Assembly: GCA_025642065.1 (NCBI GenBank)
Contig: JAODUP010000581.1
Coordinates: forward strand, 336,501 to 400,500
Origin: Paralvinella palmiformis
Lineage: Eukaryota; Annelida; Polychaeta; Terebellida; Alvinellidae
Direction: 5' to 3'
DNA: 64,000 bases
Shown: positions 23,161-36,589 of the stretch, one piece after another
How positions within the stretch are numbered: position 1 is the first letter of the stretch
Layout of the letters: every line of letters begins with the position of its first letter
Position numbers and translations under genes: made by a program
Notes under the pieces: model-generated
The model's database searches: none
What the model was told of the DNA's origin: nothing
The model's input: only the letters and a program-made list of their open reading frames with translations

Positions 23161-23488
23161 CTGAATGTATTAGAATAGTTTATTATATTAAAAATAAGAA
23201 GAACAAACATGGAAATATATCCTGAAAGAAGCCAATGACTATCTAGATAGAATAAAGCTGTACGTAAGAAAATATCTTTAACAAGACGGGTGAATCTAAC
23301 AACTACTACTACTGCTACTGCTGCTACTACTACTACTACTACTACTACTGCTACTACTACTATTAATACTACTTCTACTACTACTACTACTACTACTACT
23401 ACTATTAATACTACTTCTACTACTACTACTACTACTATTAATACTACTTCTACTACTACTACTACTACTACTACTATTAATACTACTT

Positions 23489-23529
<41 letters not shown>

Positions 23530-23675
23530 GAATGTATTAGTATAGTTTATTATATTAAAAATAAGAAGAACAAACATGGAAATATATCCTGAAAGAAGCC
23601 AATGACTATCTAGATAGAATAAAGCTGTACGTAAGAAAATATCTTTAACAAGACGGGTGAATATAACAAATACTA
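23161..23675 (+). repeat. Tandem duplication of about 145 bp separated by (ACT)n
   Basis: The block from CTGAATGTATTAGAATAGTT to GACGGGTGAATCTAACAA at 23161-23305 recurs at 23528-23675 with very few differences (period 367). Confidence 0.9.
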
Positions 23676-24285
23676 CTACTGCTACTACTACTACTACTAC
23701 TACTATTAATACTACTTCTACTACTACTACTACTACTACTATTATACTACTTACTACTACTACTACTACTACTACTATTAATACTACTCTACTACTACTA
23801 CTACTACTACTACTACTATTAATACTACTTCTACTTACTACTACTACTACTACTACTATTAATACTACTTCTACTACTACTACTACTATTAATACTACTA
23901 CTTCTACTTCTACTACTACTACTACTACTATGCATGCTACCAATTTTGCTACGAGAAGGGCCGATAATGCTCCTCTTCTTTCTGCTAATATAACCACTAC
24001 TACTTCTACTATTTTTACTACTACTACTACTACCAATAATAATAATAATACTATTACTACTACGACTACTACTACTACTACTACTAATACTACTTACTAC
24101 TACTACTACTATCTACTACTACTAATAATAATAATAATAATAATACTATTACTCTACCTACTACTACTACTACTACTACTACTACTTATACTATTTTACT
24201 ACTACTACTACTACTACTACTAATAATAATAATAATAATAATAATACTATTACTACTATTACTACTACTACTACTGTTAGTCTTA
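23296..24285 (+). repeat. Trinucleotide (ACT)n/(TTA)n complex, about 1 kb
   Basis: Long (ACT)n runs broken by ATT and TTCT, ending in (AAT)n. It produces long poly-Thr, poly-Ser and poly-Val open frames that are not genes. It contains one half of the 367-bp duplication and the inverted dispersed repeat. Confidence 0.95.
23929..24038 (-). mobile_element. Inverted second copy of the (TAG)n-led dispersed repeat
   Basis: The minus strand matches the 19200-19312 copy over about 100 bp (TAGTGGTTATATTAGCAGAA, AGAAGAGGAGCATTATCGGC). It ends at the TGGTAGCATGC stretch. Confidence 0.65.
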
Positions 24286-24466
24286 ATGTAATGCTAATCA
24301 CAACTTAACTAATAGAGCCAGTATCAACATTAATAATTAAATAAAACTTCCCATCAATTTATAACAAATTTAAGTTAAATTCTTTTTTTATAGCAAACAA
24401 TTATATTCTATTACTACTACTGTTACTACTACAACCACCATTACAACAAAAACAAAACTACTACTA

Positions 24467-24470
24467 CTGC

Positions 24471-24515
<45 letters not shown>

Positions 24516-24570
24516 CTTCATCATCATCAACATCATCATCATCATCATCTTCATTATCATCATCATCAAC
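24467..24570 (+). repeat. (ATT)n then (ATC)n
   Basis: A TTATTATT tract at 24467-24515 followed by CATCATCATC to 24570. Confidence 0.93.
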
Positions 24571-25363
24571 TAATTAAAAATGACGCCCTACAAAAAAGAT
24601 GATAACGCTAACCGTTGTTAATATACATAACACCAGCACCGCCATGTTGTATTTTTCCCCCTCTTATTTCCAACTGTTCAACGGTAATAATAACATTACG
24701 GTAGAATACACCACACAAGTAACTAATATAATGTGACAAGCTGTAACAAGTTGTTACGCGTAAATCAATACGATAACAAAATGTGCCGCTGATAGGACAT
24801 TTTATTATCGTAAAGGCAGCATCTTTGTTGTTGGAGCAATCAGAAAATGCTTTTGTTGCCCTTTAGAGCTGGCTTCCTCTTATCGATTGGTGCTTTTCAC
24901 ACTCGACTTTGTTCCCATAACGTTTTCTTGGCCGGGAGTCGGCATTCGCGCAGAGAATGATCGTCCTTTTCGGGAAGGACGCAGTTTTATCTGTGTCCAA
25001 TGACGCGTCGTTGGACGCTTTTTTCTCTATCCACATATACGCTTAAACGCTTTAGAACATTATTGATGGCTATGAAAATCCTAGATTCCTAAAAAAGGCT
25101 GTTTTTATTCAACGTGAAGCCGATCTAAGAGTGTTATAATGCCTCCGGTAAAAACATAGTTTACATCTTTAGAAAGCCAATAACTAATTCAATGGCGTCT
25201 ACAAACTGTAAGTTTATATCATTTTTGTTGTTGTTGTTTTCACCGTTGTAAACAAACCGTTCTTTTAGATTAGTTTCTCATATGCTTTAAGAAATAGAAG
25301 TTTGATTTTCGATTATTACGCCTACTATATAGACGCTCGGGAGTATGATATTATCTCAAAGGG

Positions 25364-25365
<2 letters not shown>

Positions 25366-25410
<45 letters not shown>

Positions 25411-25508
25411 TACATTACATGTGTATATATATACATACATGTGTATACATACATGTGTATGTGGGGGCGTGCGTGCGTGCGCGTGTGTATGCGTGCGTGC
25501 GTGCGTGA
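25366..25508 (+). repeat. (TA)n then (ACATGTGT)n and (GTGC)n
   Basis: A TA tract at 25366-25409, then ACATACATGTGTAT repeats and GCGTGCGTGC. Confidence 0.93.
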
Positions 25509-27043
25509 GACATAAATTAAATGAGATTAAACAAAACTAACTATCCTCTGGTCGTATTTAAAATATATGGGAGCGCAAACTAAAAACAGGAAATTACTTC
25601 ATTATGGAAGTCGAACGATATGTCAGAGGAACTAGAAAACAAATACTTGACATATCATTTATAAATTTATAACAGTAGCCATATTGGATTTACCCGATAT
25701 TTCCTCCCACGTAATTCCAGCGAAAATACGCGCGACAGCTGTGGACAAATCAAACTAACCACGCTTCTCGTTATAGGCGTTGTCGCGTCTGGATTGGCAA
25801 AAGACGGATCCTTTATGGATCGGTGCTTGAGCAGCGATTTCGGAATGTGCTCGATCAGCCTAATGGCCATATTATCGCCCCTAAGTCGGTCGAAAAGACA
25901 CTCGGTCTTTTACTCTGAATCCCCTGAGAATACTTCTCAAAATCTTCAATCTGAGAACGGTACTCGGGGGGGGATGGCATATCAATATCTAATAAATGTG
26001 TTATATGTGTACGGTATGATGAGCTACTTGATAAGACGGCGTCATAGATCCAGCTGTTAAAGTGTTCTTTGTGCGAGGTGCGTAAATAGATTTTTAAAGA
26101 CCCCCCTATATCAGTATTGTGATTTATTTATGGAAGGATAACGCGAGAAACGTAAAATAATAATAATAATAATAATAATAATAGCATAATCACTTAATAA
26201 ACGTAGCCACGAAACATAAAAAGCTAAGCCTCTTAACAGCCACTTATCTCTCCCATAAACGTCTTCTATCGATAATTTAATATTAAAATTGTTTAATATT
26301 CTTCTTGTTTTTAGGCCATTCGGACAAAAATCAAGGGGGATATTAAACAATAAATATTAACGTAACAAATGAAGTATATAATATTAGAACAACTACACGG
26401 TTAGCCGGCATCATTCCAGCTGTTAGTAAGCCACGTAAAAACCACTGATCAAGGGTTTAATGTTCTAATTGTTTAACGCACCTGTTGTTTTAAGATGGCA
26501 GACGATTGCTGACTCGGCCTATTCCATATCGTCACAGTTGCTGATCACTTCAGAAACGTAGAAGACTCGAAGCTTGTTACCATATAATACAGTAAACATG
26601 TAAACAAAATGCCGGTTACAGCTTTCGGGTTTGTCAGCCATAACCACGAGATTATATCTCGTGTTCGTTGGATATTGTTTACGTCTCACACGGTTGATCC
26701 AGAGCGTCAGGACAACTGGTAATATGCAATATACTCCCCTGGTCGTTGTGTAGTGGCTATAGGACGCAGCCCATTATACTAGAAAGCTGTTTACGATGAA
26801 TACTCTACTGACATTTGGTTGTAGATATGTATATGGGTGTGTGTCTGTTTGTATATGTACATGTAGGAATGTATATGCAATTGACCGATTCAATTACCCC
26901 TGCCGCCTGAAATACTGGTCTGTAATATGAAATAATTTGCTGAAAGATTTCCAGTATTTACCGTTAGTGAAAAGTTGCCATCCCCTATTAACAGTACCAA
27001 CAACTTTCAATGTTTCAATGAGATTCGTTATGTCTTTTATGTC

Positions 27044-27293
<250 letters not shown>

Positions 27294-27879
27294 CACGAAG
27301 ACCACATTTAACGACAATTATCTATTTTAGTGTGACAAATCTTATACTACAAAAGCTCCCGGATATCGTTTGCACAACGTCGCAATGACGTAATCGGGAC
27401 AACTCGACGACGAGTATGGCTCTTCGGCCAAAACTTGACGCCGACCCGTTTCTCGGAAGAAGCTGTCGGGTCCGCTTTTATCCCTTGTCGTATTAAGCCT
27501 ATCCCTTTCAGGACAACGCCCGCTTATATTGTTAACCTACACGCGGTAAGCCATAACAGTCAGGCTACTCTATTGACACAAGGCTAGGATGATGAGACTG
27601 GGCCGTGCTGTCCGTGGCTGGAGTTAGCGCTATCATGACGTCTGTGGTATGATACATCTCGGAGATGAGTAGTTACTTGTTATTGACACATCTCACCTGA
27701 CGTGATGTAGTAGCTAGTTGGCTGTCAGTGTAGAAGAAGCGCTACTTTTTCATTATCGGATGATTAGCGATCTGAAGCAATCTCGGTGACAGTTTTTGGC
27801 CCGCCATCTTTCTGTGACGTCAGTGAAAACGGTTGAAAAACCTGCCACGACAGTAGAAGACGTACACAGAGTGCGTTAC

Positions 27880-27931
27880 TATCTATCTCTCTCTTTTTCT
27901 CTCTCCCTCCCTCCCTCTCACCCCCTCTCTC

Positions 27932-27976
<45 letters not shown>

Positions 27977-28060
27977 GCTTTCTCTTTCTATCTCACTCTC
28001 TTCCTCCCTATTTCCCTTCCCTATTTCCCTCCCTATCTCCTTCCCCCCTTTCCTCCCCAT

Positions 28061-28159
<99 letters not shown>

Positions 28160-28251
28160 TTCCTAAGTTCTCCTCATATCTCTCTCTCTCTCCCCTCTCT
28201 CTCTCCCTCTTTTTCTCTCTCTCTTTATCTCTCATTCCCTCTCCCCCGTCA

Positions 28252-28297
<46 letters not shown>

Positions 28298-28312
28298 TCT
28301 CTCATAATATCT
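27880..28312 (+). repeat. Pyrimidine-rich (CT)n region with (TATC)n and (TA)n
   Basis: Over 400 bp almost purely of C and T on the plus strand. A (TATC)n and (TA)n core sits at 28073-28157. A triplex (H-DNA) structure is possible. Confidence 0.92.
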
Positions 28313-29410
28313 CTTATAGATTATATACATAAATGTATACATTTATTGATACATATATGTACATAAATACACAATTTCTTAAGAAAAATATACATTTTAT
28401 AATCTGAATAAGTAAGCCATTTTCCTATGAAAATATATATATAAGAAATAAAAATAAAGCAGCAAAACACACAGAAAATAATATTACCAACCAGAAGCTC
28501 TGCCAGAAGGGTACATATATATTAAAATTGGTAATTAACTTATCAGATTTTATATGTCTAGAGAGATTACTCCGTTGTGTCAGCCCAGCAATAGCCAAAA
28601 AAATACTGTTTCATCATAATATCTAAACCTCGATTTGGTAAAATTTAGAACAATTTGAACAGATGATCTTAGTCTGGTATCGGTGGATCTGACAAGTATA
28701 GGAAATAAGTCAAGTATCCTGGACTCGTCCAATTCAATACATTCCCAAATTTATAATAATAATAATAATAATAACGTAACCCTTTTATCAGTGCTGTATT
28801 ATGGTTCAGTTACGATCATCCAGGTATCAGACAGGTAGCACCGTTGTAAATACGTCGAAATTATGCTGATAATTAAGTCGTCGTGATGTATGCGTAACTG
28901 ATATCAACATTTCTAGTATTTAGAATCGGTTTGGATATTCGGATTAATCGAAAATCTAAATCGGATACAGCACAAACGTTGACGAGACTCGCGTTCAGAT
29001 GTATATCGAATAATACTCCAACAAGGCTTCCTGATAGATTGATCCCCGGTTTGATGAGAGTATCAAGGACGTTGAAAGTTAATTGTCCATTGCCCCATCA
29101 CTGCTCTATTTCTGTGTTTGTTGGATGCCATCCTGTGTGTAAATGTTTATACTGTTAATAATCTTATACGGTTATTGCCAACACCAAATATGTTATATAC
29201 TTAAGTCTCGTCGGCATATATGTGGATATCAACATTGCCTATAACGCCTATATTACGTAGTAGAACAGCATATACAGTCATGTCTCGTTTATCCGCACAT
29301 TAACGAATTGTGCGGATTGTCGGTTCACGTCACTTCCGCACGACAGCATTTGACAGGCTTGCTGTTAATGCTATTCGGTGGACGCTGAATGAAATTTGTT
29401 ATTCAATGCA

Positions 29411-29467
<57 letters not shown>
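29411..29467 (+). repeat. (TA)n
   Basis: Pure TA dinucleotide, about 56 bp. Similar tracts occur at 49024-49080, 54017-54070 and 54559-54612. Confidence 0.95.
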
Positions 29468-29471
<4 letters not shown>

Positions 29472-30417
29472 TATTTCGTAACAACATAGTATATACAATG
29501 TTGTATAATTATTTTCAGTAGTAATAATTAAATAGAAATACAGAAAAAGAGAGAAAAATAACAGAATAATCATTCATCCATCTAGACGTGATTTAGCCAG
29601 TACAGATCAATAACGGTATCTCTCTAACATCGAAATCAATAAAAAGCCGTTTATCCCTGATGAGACACAATTCTTTTAGCGCATCACCTCCGTTTTTACA
29701 GATTTCATTACAATGATAATATTTTTGTAACATCGGAGTTTCAATTTTACAAAGTTGCCTTTTATTAAAGTTTGACAATAACATCCTTCTATTTTCTGCA
29801 ACGGCAGACCTTGATGATTTACATAAAAATGAACAAAAACGAGTACACTCGTATATACTGAATTTAAGGCTAGATTGAAATCGATTTGCACAGGTTTAAT
29901 TACATGTTTCTTACGAGATAATTGCTCATCATATCAAACCCTTTACATCTTTGACAAAGATCATAATAATGTCTTCTATTCCCAGGTAAGAAAGTAGATT
30001 ATTTCAATAATGAGTTTTATCGGGATTATTTTGCATTGTCACAACAAAGTCGTTTCAATTTAGATACGGCACAAAACATTAGCCAATAAATTACGACTGA
30101 TGATGTTCGTGCTAATTGAACATTTTGAACTTTATTTGTGTCGTGCACGAAGTGTGACAATATCGACCTTTTATTTGGGACATTGGACTTGGAGTATTTC
30201 AGTGCCTCATTTGTTAGCGATGGTTGTCATTAGCAACAGCGAATGAAGTTACAAACAGCCGAGTTAATGAATTTGAATAATGTACTTCACGTGGATTATC
30301 GAAGCATTTTGGTATGTATGGTGTCAATTCCCGTCAATTATCGTGTGGCTTGTCATGCGACAGGATGTGTGGCGCGGGTTAATGTTGAGTTGAGGTTATT
30401 TGAGTCATTTGGCGCTG

Positions 30418-30545
30418 GTCACACCTTAGACCAACGGCGGAGGAGCGATTCCCCAGAGAAGCATCCTACAATTACAGGTGCGAGTCGGATTGGAACCCAC
30501 AAGCCGGGGCTTTACAACTCAGTACTCTAACCACCGCGCCAAATA
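30418..30545 (-). mobile_element. tRNA-like SINE head and body
   Basis: The minus strand reads TTTGGCGCGGTGGTTAGAGT (box A) and GTGGGTTCCAATCCGACT (box B), then unrelated sequence. It is distinct from families A and B. Confidence 0.55.
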
Positions 30546-30567
30546 GGGTGTCCGAAAATGGAAGTGT

Positions 30568-30685
30568 TTATGTTGCTGTTTTTGTGCATATGGCGGACTA
30601 AATGGGCCCGAGGAACCCACATGGTCAATGAGGCGAAGCGAAAAATGAAACACCCCTAAGACATAGCCACTCCAGGCTATACAAG
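30568..30685 (-). mobile_element. SINE family A, head-less degenerate copy
   Basis: Minus-strand body only (GTGTTTCATTTTTCGCTTCG, then CCTCATTGACCATGTGGGTT). It abuts an unrelated tRNA-like head at 30418-30545. Confidence 0.6.
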
Positions 30686-31289
30686 ACTAATCAAGGTATT
30701 TGAGTTCTGTCGCCGGCCGTGTTGCTATTTAAGCCGACAGAGATGTCTCCGTGTTTTTAGGGACAAATAAAACACGTTTTGTTCTAAAAGAAACACAATC
30801 AGATCAGGATTGACGTTTTTCTGTTCAATTTATGACGTTGACGACTGAACGATCTTTCAATTCCATTTTCCGTTCAACGTGGCGCATTTACAGTCGGAGT
30901 CATTCAATACTTCAGCCGGATGTTGATTGTTTCGTGTTTGCGTTGATGCGACAACATCCGTCATGATTAGAACAAGGTTTGGTGTGGCGCCAGTCTACAA
31001 TCGCTTCGTTTATATTATATTAACAAGACGGCATAAAACTTCAAAAGGGGTTATTTTCGTGAGTTCGTAAATCGGCTTCATCATTGGCAGTATCCGGAAT
31101 GACGAGGGAAGGGTGTTTTATGATTACTTAGCGCGATGAAAATTCTAGCCAATCAGATGATAGGATTTCGATGATTGACACCAGATTTGGCGTAATGGGT
31201 ATTATCCGGGAACGAAATTAACATGGCGCTAAATGTGTAGCGTGGAATCGTGTGAAGCGTTCCATAGCTCGTTTTAGCCTGTTGCAAAA

Positions 31290-31470
31290 CTGATAACACG
31301 CACGCACGCACGCACGCATGCATGCACGCATGCACGCACACGCACGCACGCACGCACGCACGCACGCATACATAGAGAGAGAGAGAGAGAGAGAGAGACG
31401 CACGCACGCACACACGCACACGCGCACCCACGCGCATAATGCAGCACAGAACAGCACACAACACACACAC
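31290..31470 (+). repeat. (CACG)n with (GA)n core
   Basis: ACGCACGC and ATGCATGC repeats flank a (GA)n tract at 31373-31397. Confidence 0.93.
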
Positions 31471-31604
31471 AAAATGATTCGATGCATTTGATCCAGCTTC
31501 ACTAGAAGCAGCATCTCCATATGAGTTGAGTCTGATCTTTGGGATCTTCAATAGTGATAGGTTATCTTACCTCATTCGACAACCAGACTGTTTGGTTTTG
31601 GTTT

Positions 31605-31671
31605 GGGTTTTGTTGTTCGGGGAGAATCCCCAGGCTGTCGCTTAATCAGCACAGCCTCTATAAGACTGTTT
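31605..31671 (-). mobile_element. SINE family B, 3'-end fragment
   Basis: Nearly identical over about 60 bp to the 3' tail of the element at 59485 (GTTTTGTTGTTCGGGGAGAA, then CCCAGGCTGTCGCTTAATCA). It is a strongly 5'-truncated copy. Confidence 0.8.
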
Positions 31672-32137
31672 CAATTATCCTAGTTCACATATAAAAGGTC
31701 GGGCTAAGCCATGAGCTATGACGTTTATACAAACTAGAACTGTCTGAAAAGAAGGGCGTATTTTTTACCACTTTGAGGTCACGTCACAAACGCTCTCGGC
31801 ACGGAAGATAACATTGATGGTAAGAGCCCCAAAACGGAGTGACCGAGAGTGACCGAGAGTGACCGAATGTCTGCAATAAACAAAGATGAACATCTCTTAA
31901 GAGCAGCGTCTCCAACGGTGAGACAGGTTTTTATGGCCGGCGTACAAAGGAACTTGCAATTGTCTCCCCATATTCTGATCCGGATTTGTTATCGGCTTCA
32001 TAAGTAAACACTTAAGGTGGGCATTTTACGGCCTTATTTCATCGACACCAGGAAGCCTTAAATATGTAACAAAAATTCAAGTCAATTATTGCGTGTGTTA
32101 AATAGTTATGCGAAACATATGAACACATACATTAAGG

Positions 32138-32247
<110 letters not shown>

Positions 32248-32724
32248 CACCTCTCTGTTAGGTGAATTTATTTGTCTGTCTGTCTGTCTGTTTGTCTGCC
32301 TGCCTGCTTCTCAGTTCACTCACTTGTCCATCTGTCCTTATAACTGTCCGTTTGTCTGTCTATCAGTTAGTCTATGACGTCATCATCATACCAATGCAGA
32401 AGCTACTCCAGTATATTTTAGCACAGCGCCATCTATCGTCCATCAGTGGCTTATCAACACTCTCACTGGTGTTGGCTTCTTTATTCTTATGGCAAACATC
32501 CACAGAAAAAACCTCTACTTAATATAGAGATACTTATGTGTGTTAATAAAATAATATAAAACAAACATTAATCAAGCCGTTATGTGAGTACATGTACTCA
32601 TATTGCGAACATCTCACCAAAAATATTCGTACTGAGTTTAAGGGGATTTATCGGATATTTTCATCCTTCTTCGAAATATATATTTCCATATTAAAACTGT
32701 ACATAAGATCGATCCTAGCCATTT

Positions 32725-33017
32725 TATATAATAATAATAATAATAATAATAAGGATTACAAACTTCTATTGCGCCAATATCTTCGAAATGAATCGATGAT
32801 GATGATGATGATTGATGTTTTACGGCCACTTTTGTGCACGCGGTAGGCTAAATGGGCCGAGCGACCTCCAAATGTAATGAGGCGAAGTCAAAGATGAAAC
32901 AACCTTCAGATATGCCCACTCCGAGATTCGAACCCGGATGGTAGTGATCTGTGGTCCAACACGCTACCGCTAGACCACGGAGGCGCCCCTCGAAAAGAAT
33001 CGAGCCCAGTGGCCTAT
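32725..33017 (-). mobile_element. LINE 3'-end fragment interrupted by a SINE
   Basis: On the minus strand the ends of this interval match the last 80 bases or so of the LINE at 11491-12725. The shared sequences are the AGCCCAGTGGCC/GAGCTCAGTGGCG side, TCGATTCTTTTCGAGGATAT, GGCGCAATAGAAGTTTGTAA and a (TTA)n tail. A family-A SINE (32797-32989) splits the fragment. The 14-bp flanks TCGAAATGAATCGA (32783-32796) and TCGAAAAGAATCGA (32990-33003) are its target-site duplication. Confidence 0.75.
32797..32989 (-). mobile_element. SINE family A, full length, nested in LINE tail
   Basis: Complete copy. The minus strand starts GGCGCCTCCGTGGTCTAGCG, box B is GGGTTCGAATCTC, and the 3' end is CATCAATCATCATC. 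The 14-bp target-site duplication with one mismatch comes from the interrupted LINE 3' end. Confidence 0.92.
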
Positions 33018-34189
33018 ATTAAGTTTGTTAGAACTGTGATTCTATTATACGCTAAGCATGTTACAGTACGTGAATGTTTTAATTGCGTGTGCACGAACAT
33101 TCCGATCCCGACCAGCAATGTGTGCGTTTCGGAAAACGTTTTGCTCGGTTATGTGTACAACGTCACCATTCTCCGGGTGTCAACGCTGAACAGGCTTGCA
33201 CATTCTGCTGTACAAGTAATTATAGTGGTCGGCTGAAAATGATTCGCATAAACACAAACTTTTACCCCGAAACACGTATTTTAGGTATAACTTGCAAAAT
33301 ATAAGTGATTAATATATATAGAGTGATTAACAATGTCATTGAAAGACATTTATTTGAACATGGCATTGGTCACCAAAGAATTGCTTTACAGCTAACGGTT
33401 ATTTTATTTGTAGATTCAGCAATATATTTACATCTTCCGTTATCACCCGATTAACCAATTTAATCGTATGAATGCACACCTGCAAAATATCTATATGTAC
33501 AATCATTACTGTGGGGGGAGGAGGTTCATACGAAATTAGCGCGCACGCGCACGCACAAACATAACTGAACCGACAGGGCGCACATTAACGGCGAATATCG
33601 TTTGAAGGTCGTGGCTTCATTTGCAGGATGCCAGACAGTCCGGAAGTGGAGAGAGTTAATGATCGGTCCAGACAGGTTAGCAATCGGCATCCAGAGACGG
33701 CAAATATGGCGGACGGGTTTATTGGAATCGACCACGGTGTCGCTTCTTTCGACGATCTTGTAATAAGCGACAGACACAGCGTGACCTTCAACGCTGCCTC
33801 TATCCTTTATTATGCGATCGTGGAAAGAATCCCGGTGTCTCTGGCGATCGCGGCGTCCGGATTAGCTGTAGAGGGCGCCACGGGGAAGTTGTTGTCACGC
33901 GTTGATGATATTAAGTGGCTGCTTTGAAATTCGACTTATTCAAAGGTTTAGCTTTGAATTTGTGTACGATCAGTTTCTTGTTGGCAAGCGTATTATTTTA
34001 ATTATAATACCAGATATTACTTGACGCTAGCAGCAATAATAAGTTTTGTCATATGATAACTCATCATTATTATCTGTTGAGGTATTATATATCAAACTAT
34101 TTGATTTTCAAGACAATTCTATATTTCTGTAATGTTTACAAATCTGATTGCCTTTTGTCGGTATGTTTATTTGCGTGTTTAATGTTTTA

Positions 34190-34356
34190 TTTGTCTGTGT
34201 TTGTTTGTTTGTTTGTTTGTTTGTTTGTCGGCTACCTGTCCTCTGTCTATTTATCAAACTATCTTTCTATCCACTTGTCCGTCTGCATGTTTGTTTATCC
34301 GTCTTTCTATCCTGCTTGGCCATATGTATGATATATCCCCCCCGTCTCTCTCTCTA

Positions 34357-34440
<84 letters not shown>

Positions 34441-34468
34441 TATATATATGTGTGTGTGTATGTATGTA

Positions 34469-34530
<62 letters not shown>
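34190..34530 (+). repeat. (TTTG)n, (TA)n and (TG)n cluster
   Basis: TTTG repeats at 34197-34230, TA at 34361-34448 and TG at 34449-34530. Confidence 0.93.
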
Positions 34531-34532
<2 letters not shown>

Positions 34533-35361
34533 TTAGCTGTGTATAATAAGGCACAGGCACAGAGAATCTCGAACCGTGAATTCAAACTCTGGACGTTTCT
34601 TCATGGGACTGAATCCAGAGTGGCGACTTTTCTTGCTGAGACACCGCCACCATAAAAATAACAACCACCACCACCAACAAAAACAGCAACAATAGCACCA
34701 GCAACAACGTCAGCTGTAAGAACAGACACGCCTATAACACTCCGACGCGACATAATCGCCAGCTCAGAGACATAGCAGGTGGCCATCGCTCACGTATAGG
34801 ACGTCGCACCGGTATCCATCCGTAGTGACGTCTTTAAAGAGACACTATCAGATCATCATCGGCGGCGTCAACAAAGGTCCCTATTAGCCATCAATCAGAG
34901 AGACACGGCATACCTTAGACTAGGTGTACGTGAACTAACATAGCGAGTAGTTAATTGTCCTTGAGCTCCGGCTAAGTAAGTCTCTTCTAAAGCTGGTGAG
35001 TGCTGCCGAGTTACCGACGTTGGCGGGGTGTGGTGTTGGGGAAGGAGCGGAGACGTGGGGGGATTGTGTCGAAGCAGGGGGGGGGGATCCTGAGGGGGTG
35101 TCGTCCTTTAGTTACACATCGCTCTTCACCACGAGGATCCCGGAGTCGATTCGGAGTACGGAGACCTGCCCCGGCTGTCGGAGTATCCAAAAAGCGGTCC
35201 AACGTCGGGCGCACGTTGGCGATAGAGAAAGCTCTTAGTTGTGAGAAATGAGGCCATTGGCCGTCTGCGAATTAAAGTCAGCTGCTTATGTCATTCTGGC
35301 GGAAGTCCTCCCATCTGATTAGGACCTCTGATGGTTCGGCGTCTAGAATGCCCGCGCCACA

Positions 35362-35510
35362 TCACTCACTCACTCACTCACTCACTCACTCACTCACTCA
35401 CTCACTCACTCACTCACTCACTCACTCACTCACTCACTCACTCACTCACTCACTCACTCACTCACACTCACTCACTCACTCACTCACTCACTCACACTCA
35501 CTCGTTCACT
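35362..35510 (+). repeat. (TCAC)n array 2
   Basis: About 150 bp of CACT repeats with two CACA interruptions. It is followed directly by the 221-bp duplication. Confidence 0.97.
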
Positions 35511-35935
35511 CAACCACTTAGCAATTTAAATACCCATTGGCCCTTCCCGACCACTTGCAACATACCACCACCCCACCACCCCCCTAATCATCACCAACCC
35601 GGGTATTCTCGCCAGCTTGACCTTTCACCACCATCACTCCATTCCTTATCTTGACTGCTCCACTACTCAACGGATATATTCAGGACACCTCTCGCTCAGA
35701 CTCGCTCCTCACACACACTCATTCGTTCACTCAACCACTTAGCAATTTAAATACCCATTGGCCCTTCCCGACCCTGTGCAACATACCCCCCTCCCCCCGC
35801 CCTAATCATCACCAACCCGGGTATTCTCGCCAGCTTGACCTTTCCCAGCCATTCACTCCATGTCCTTGTCGTTGACTGTCTCCAGCTACTCAGAGCGGAT
35901 ATATTCAGGACACGCGTATATCAGGACACGCTCAG
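35502..35935 (+). repeat. 221-bp tandem duplication
   Basis: Unit 1 begins at TCGTTCACTCAACCACTTAG (35502) and unit 2 at the same sequence (35723). Both continue with CCCATTGGCCCTTCCCGACC, ACCAACCCGGGTATTCTCGC, CAGCTTGACCTTTC and a GGATATATTCAGGACAC end. They differ by small indels in the C-rich part. Confidence 0.88.
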
Positions 35936-36229
35936 ACTATTACACGTATGACAAACACTCGGCCAAGTTCTATTTCCCAGAAATCTTGGTTGTCCAAGAC
36001 GATAAAACAATAAGTGTTGATATTGCCCACTTGATGGGGGGTGGGGGGCGTATATCACGCCGCGATATCCTTAATGGCCTTCACCTTTAGCATCGTGACA
36101 CTTTTCGCTGGTAGCCAGTAACGCTTATAGTTTGGTATACAGCCGAAAATGGGCCACGGTATTACCCAAACTGAATTCTTAGGATATGGTTCTATCGGCG
36201 TGAAATAGGCAACGATTGCCTATAAAGAG

Positions 36230-36346
36230 GTGGGCATATCTTAAGGGTGTTTCATCTTTGACTTCGCTTCATTACCTTTGGAGGTGGCTCGGCCCATTTA
36301 TCCTACCATGTGCACAAATGTGACCGTAAAACATCAATCAATCATC
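36230..36346 (+). mobile_element. SINE family A, 5'-truncated
   Basis: Begins inside the element just after box B (GTGGGCATATCTTAAGGGTG) and continues to the CATCAATCAATCAT end. Confidence 0.85.
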
Positions 36347-36589
36347 CTATGAAAAGGTGTGCCGTCTGAAAAAATTTGATTTTTTAAATATTATATTTAG
36401 AATCTTCAAAGGTGGCACGTGTAGTCATTAACAAGACATTTTTTTGATGTCACGTCATCGGTGAAACGTAAACATCAAGGTAAGCGTTAGATATATATAA
36501 TATTGTTAGATGATTCATATAATTAAACTCGAGCAAATAAAAAGAAAACTTATCTTTTTATTCTTTTAAATCGCTAAGAATTCTTAATC

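Noticed and set aside
23296..24223. Poly-Thr, poly-Ser and poly-Val frames of up to 246 codons
   Set aside because: Translation of the (ACT)n array.
31835..31866. Direct repeats GAGTGACCGA, possible CRISPR-like or operator repeats
   Set aside because: Only three copies without spacers in a eukaryotic intron; simple slippage explains it.
33628..33927. A 99-codon ATG frame after a TTTGCAG acceptor-like sequence
   Set aside because: No recognisable domain, opposite-strand frames are open over the same part, and the frame stops without a donor. It could be a chance frame in GC-richer DNA.
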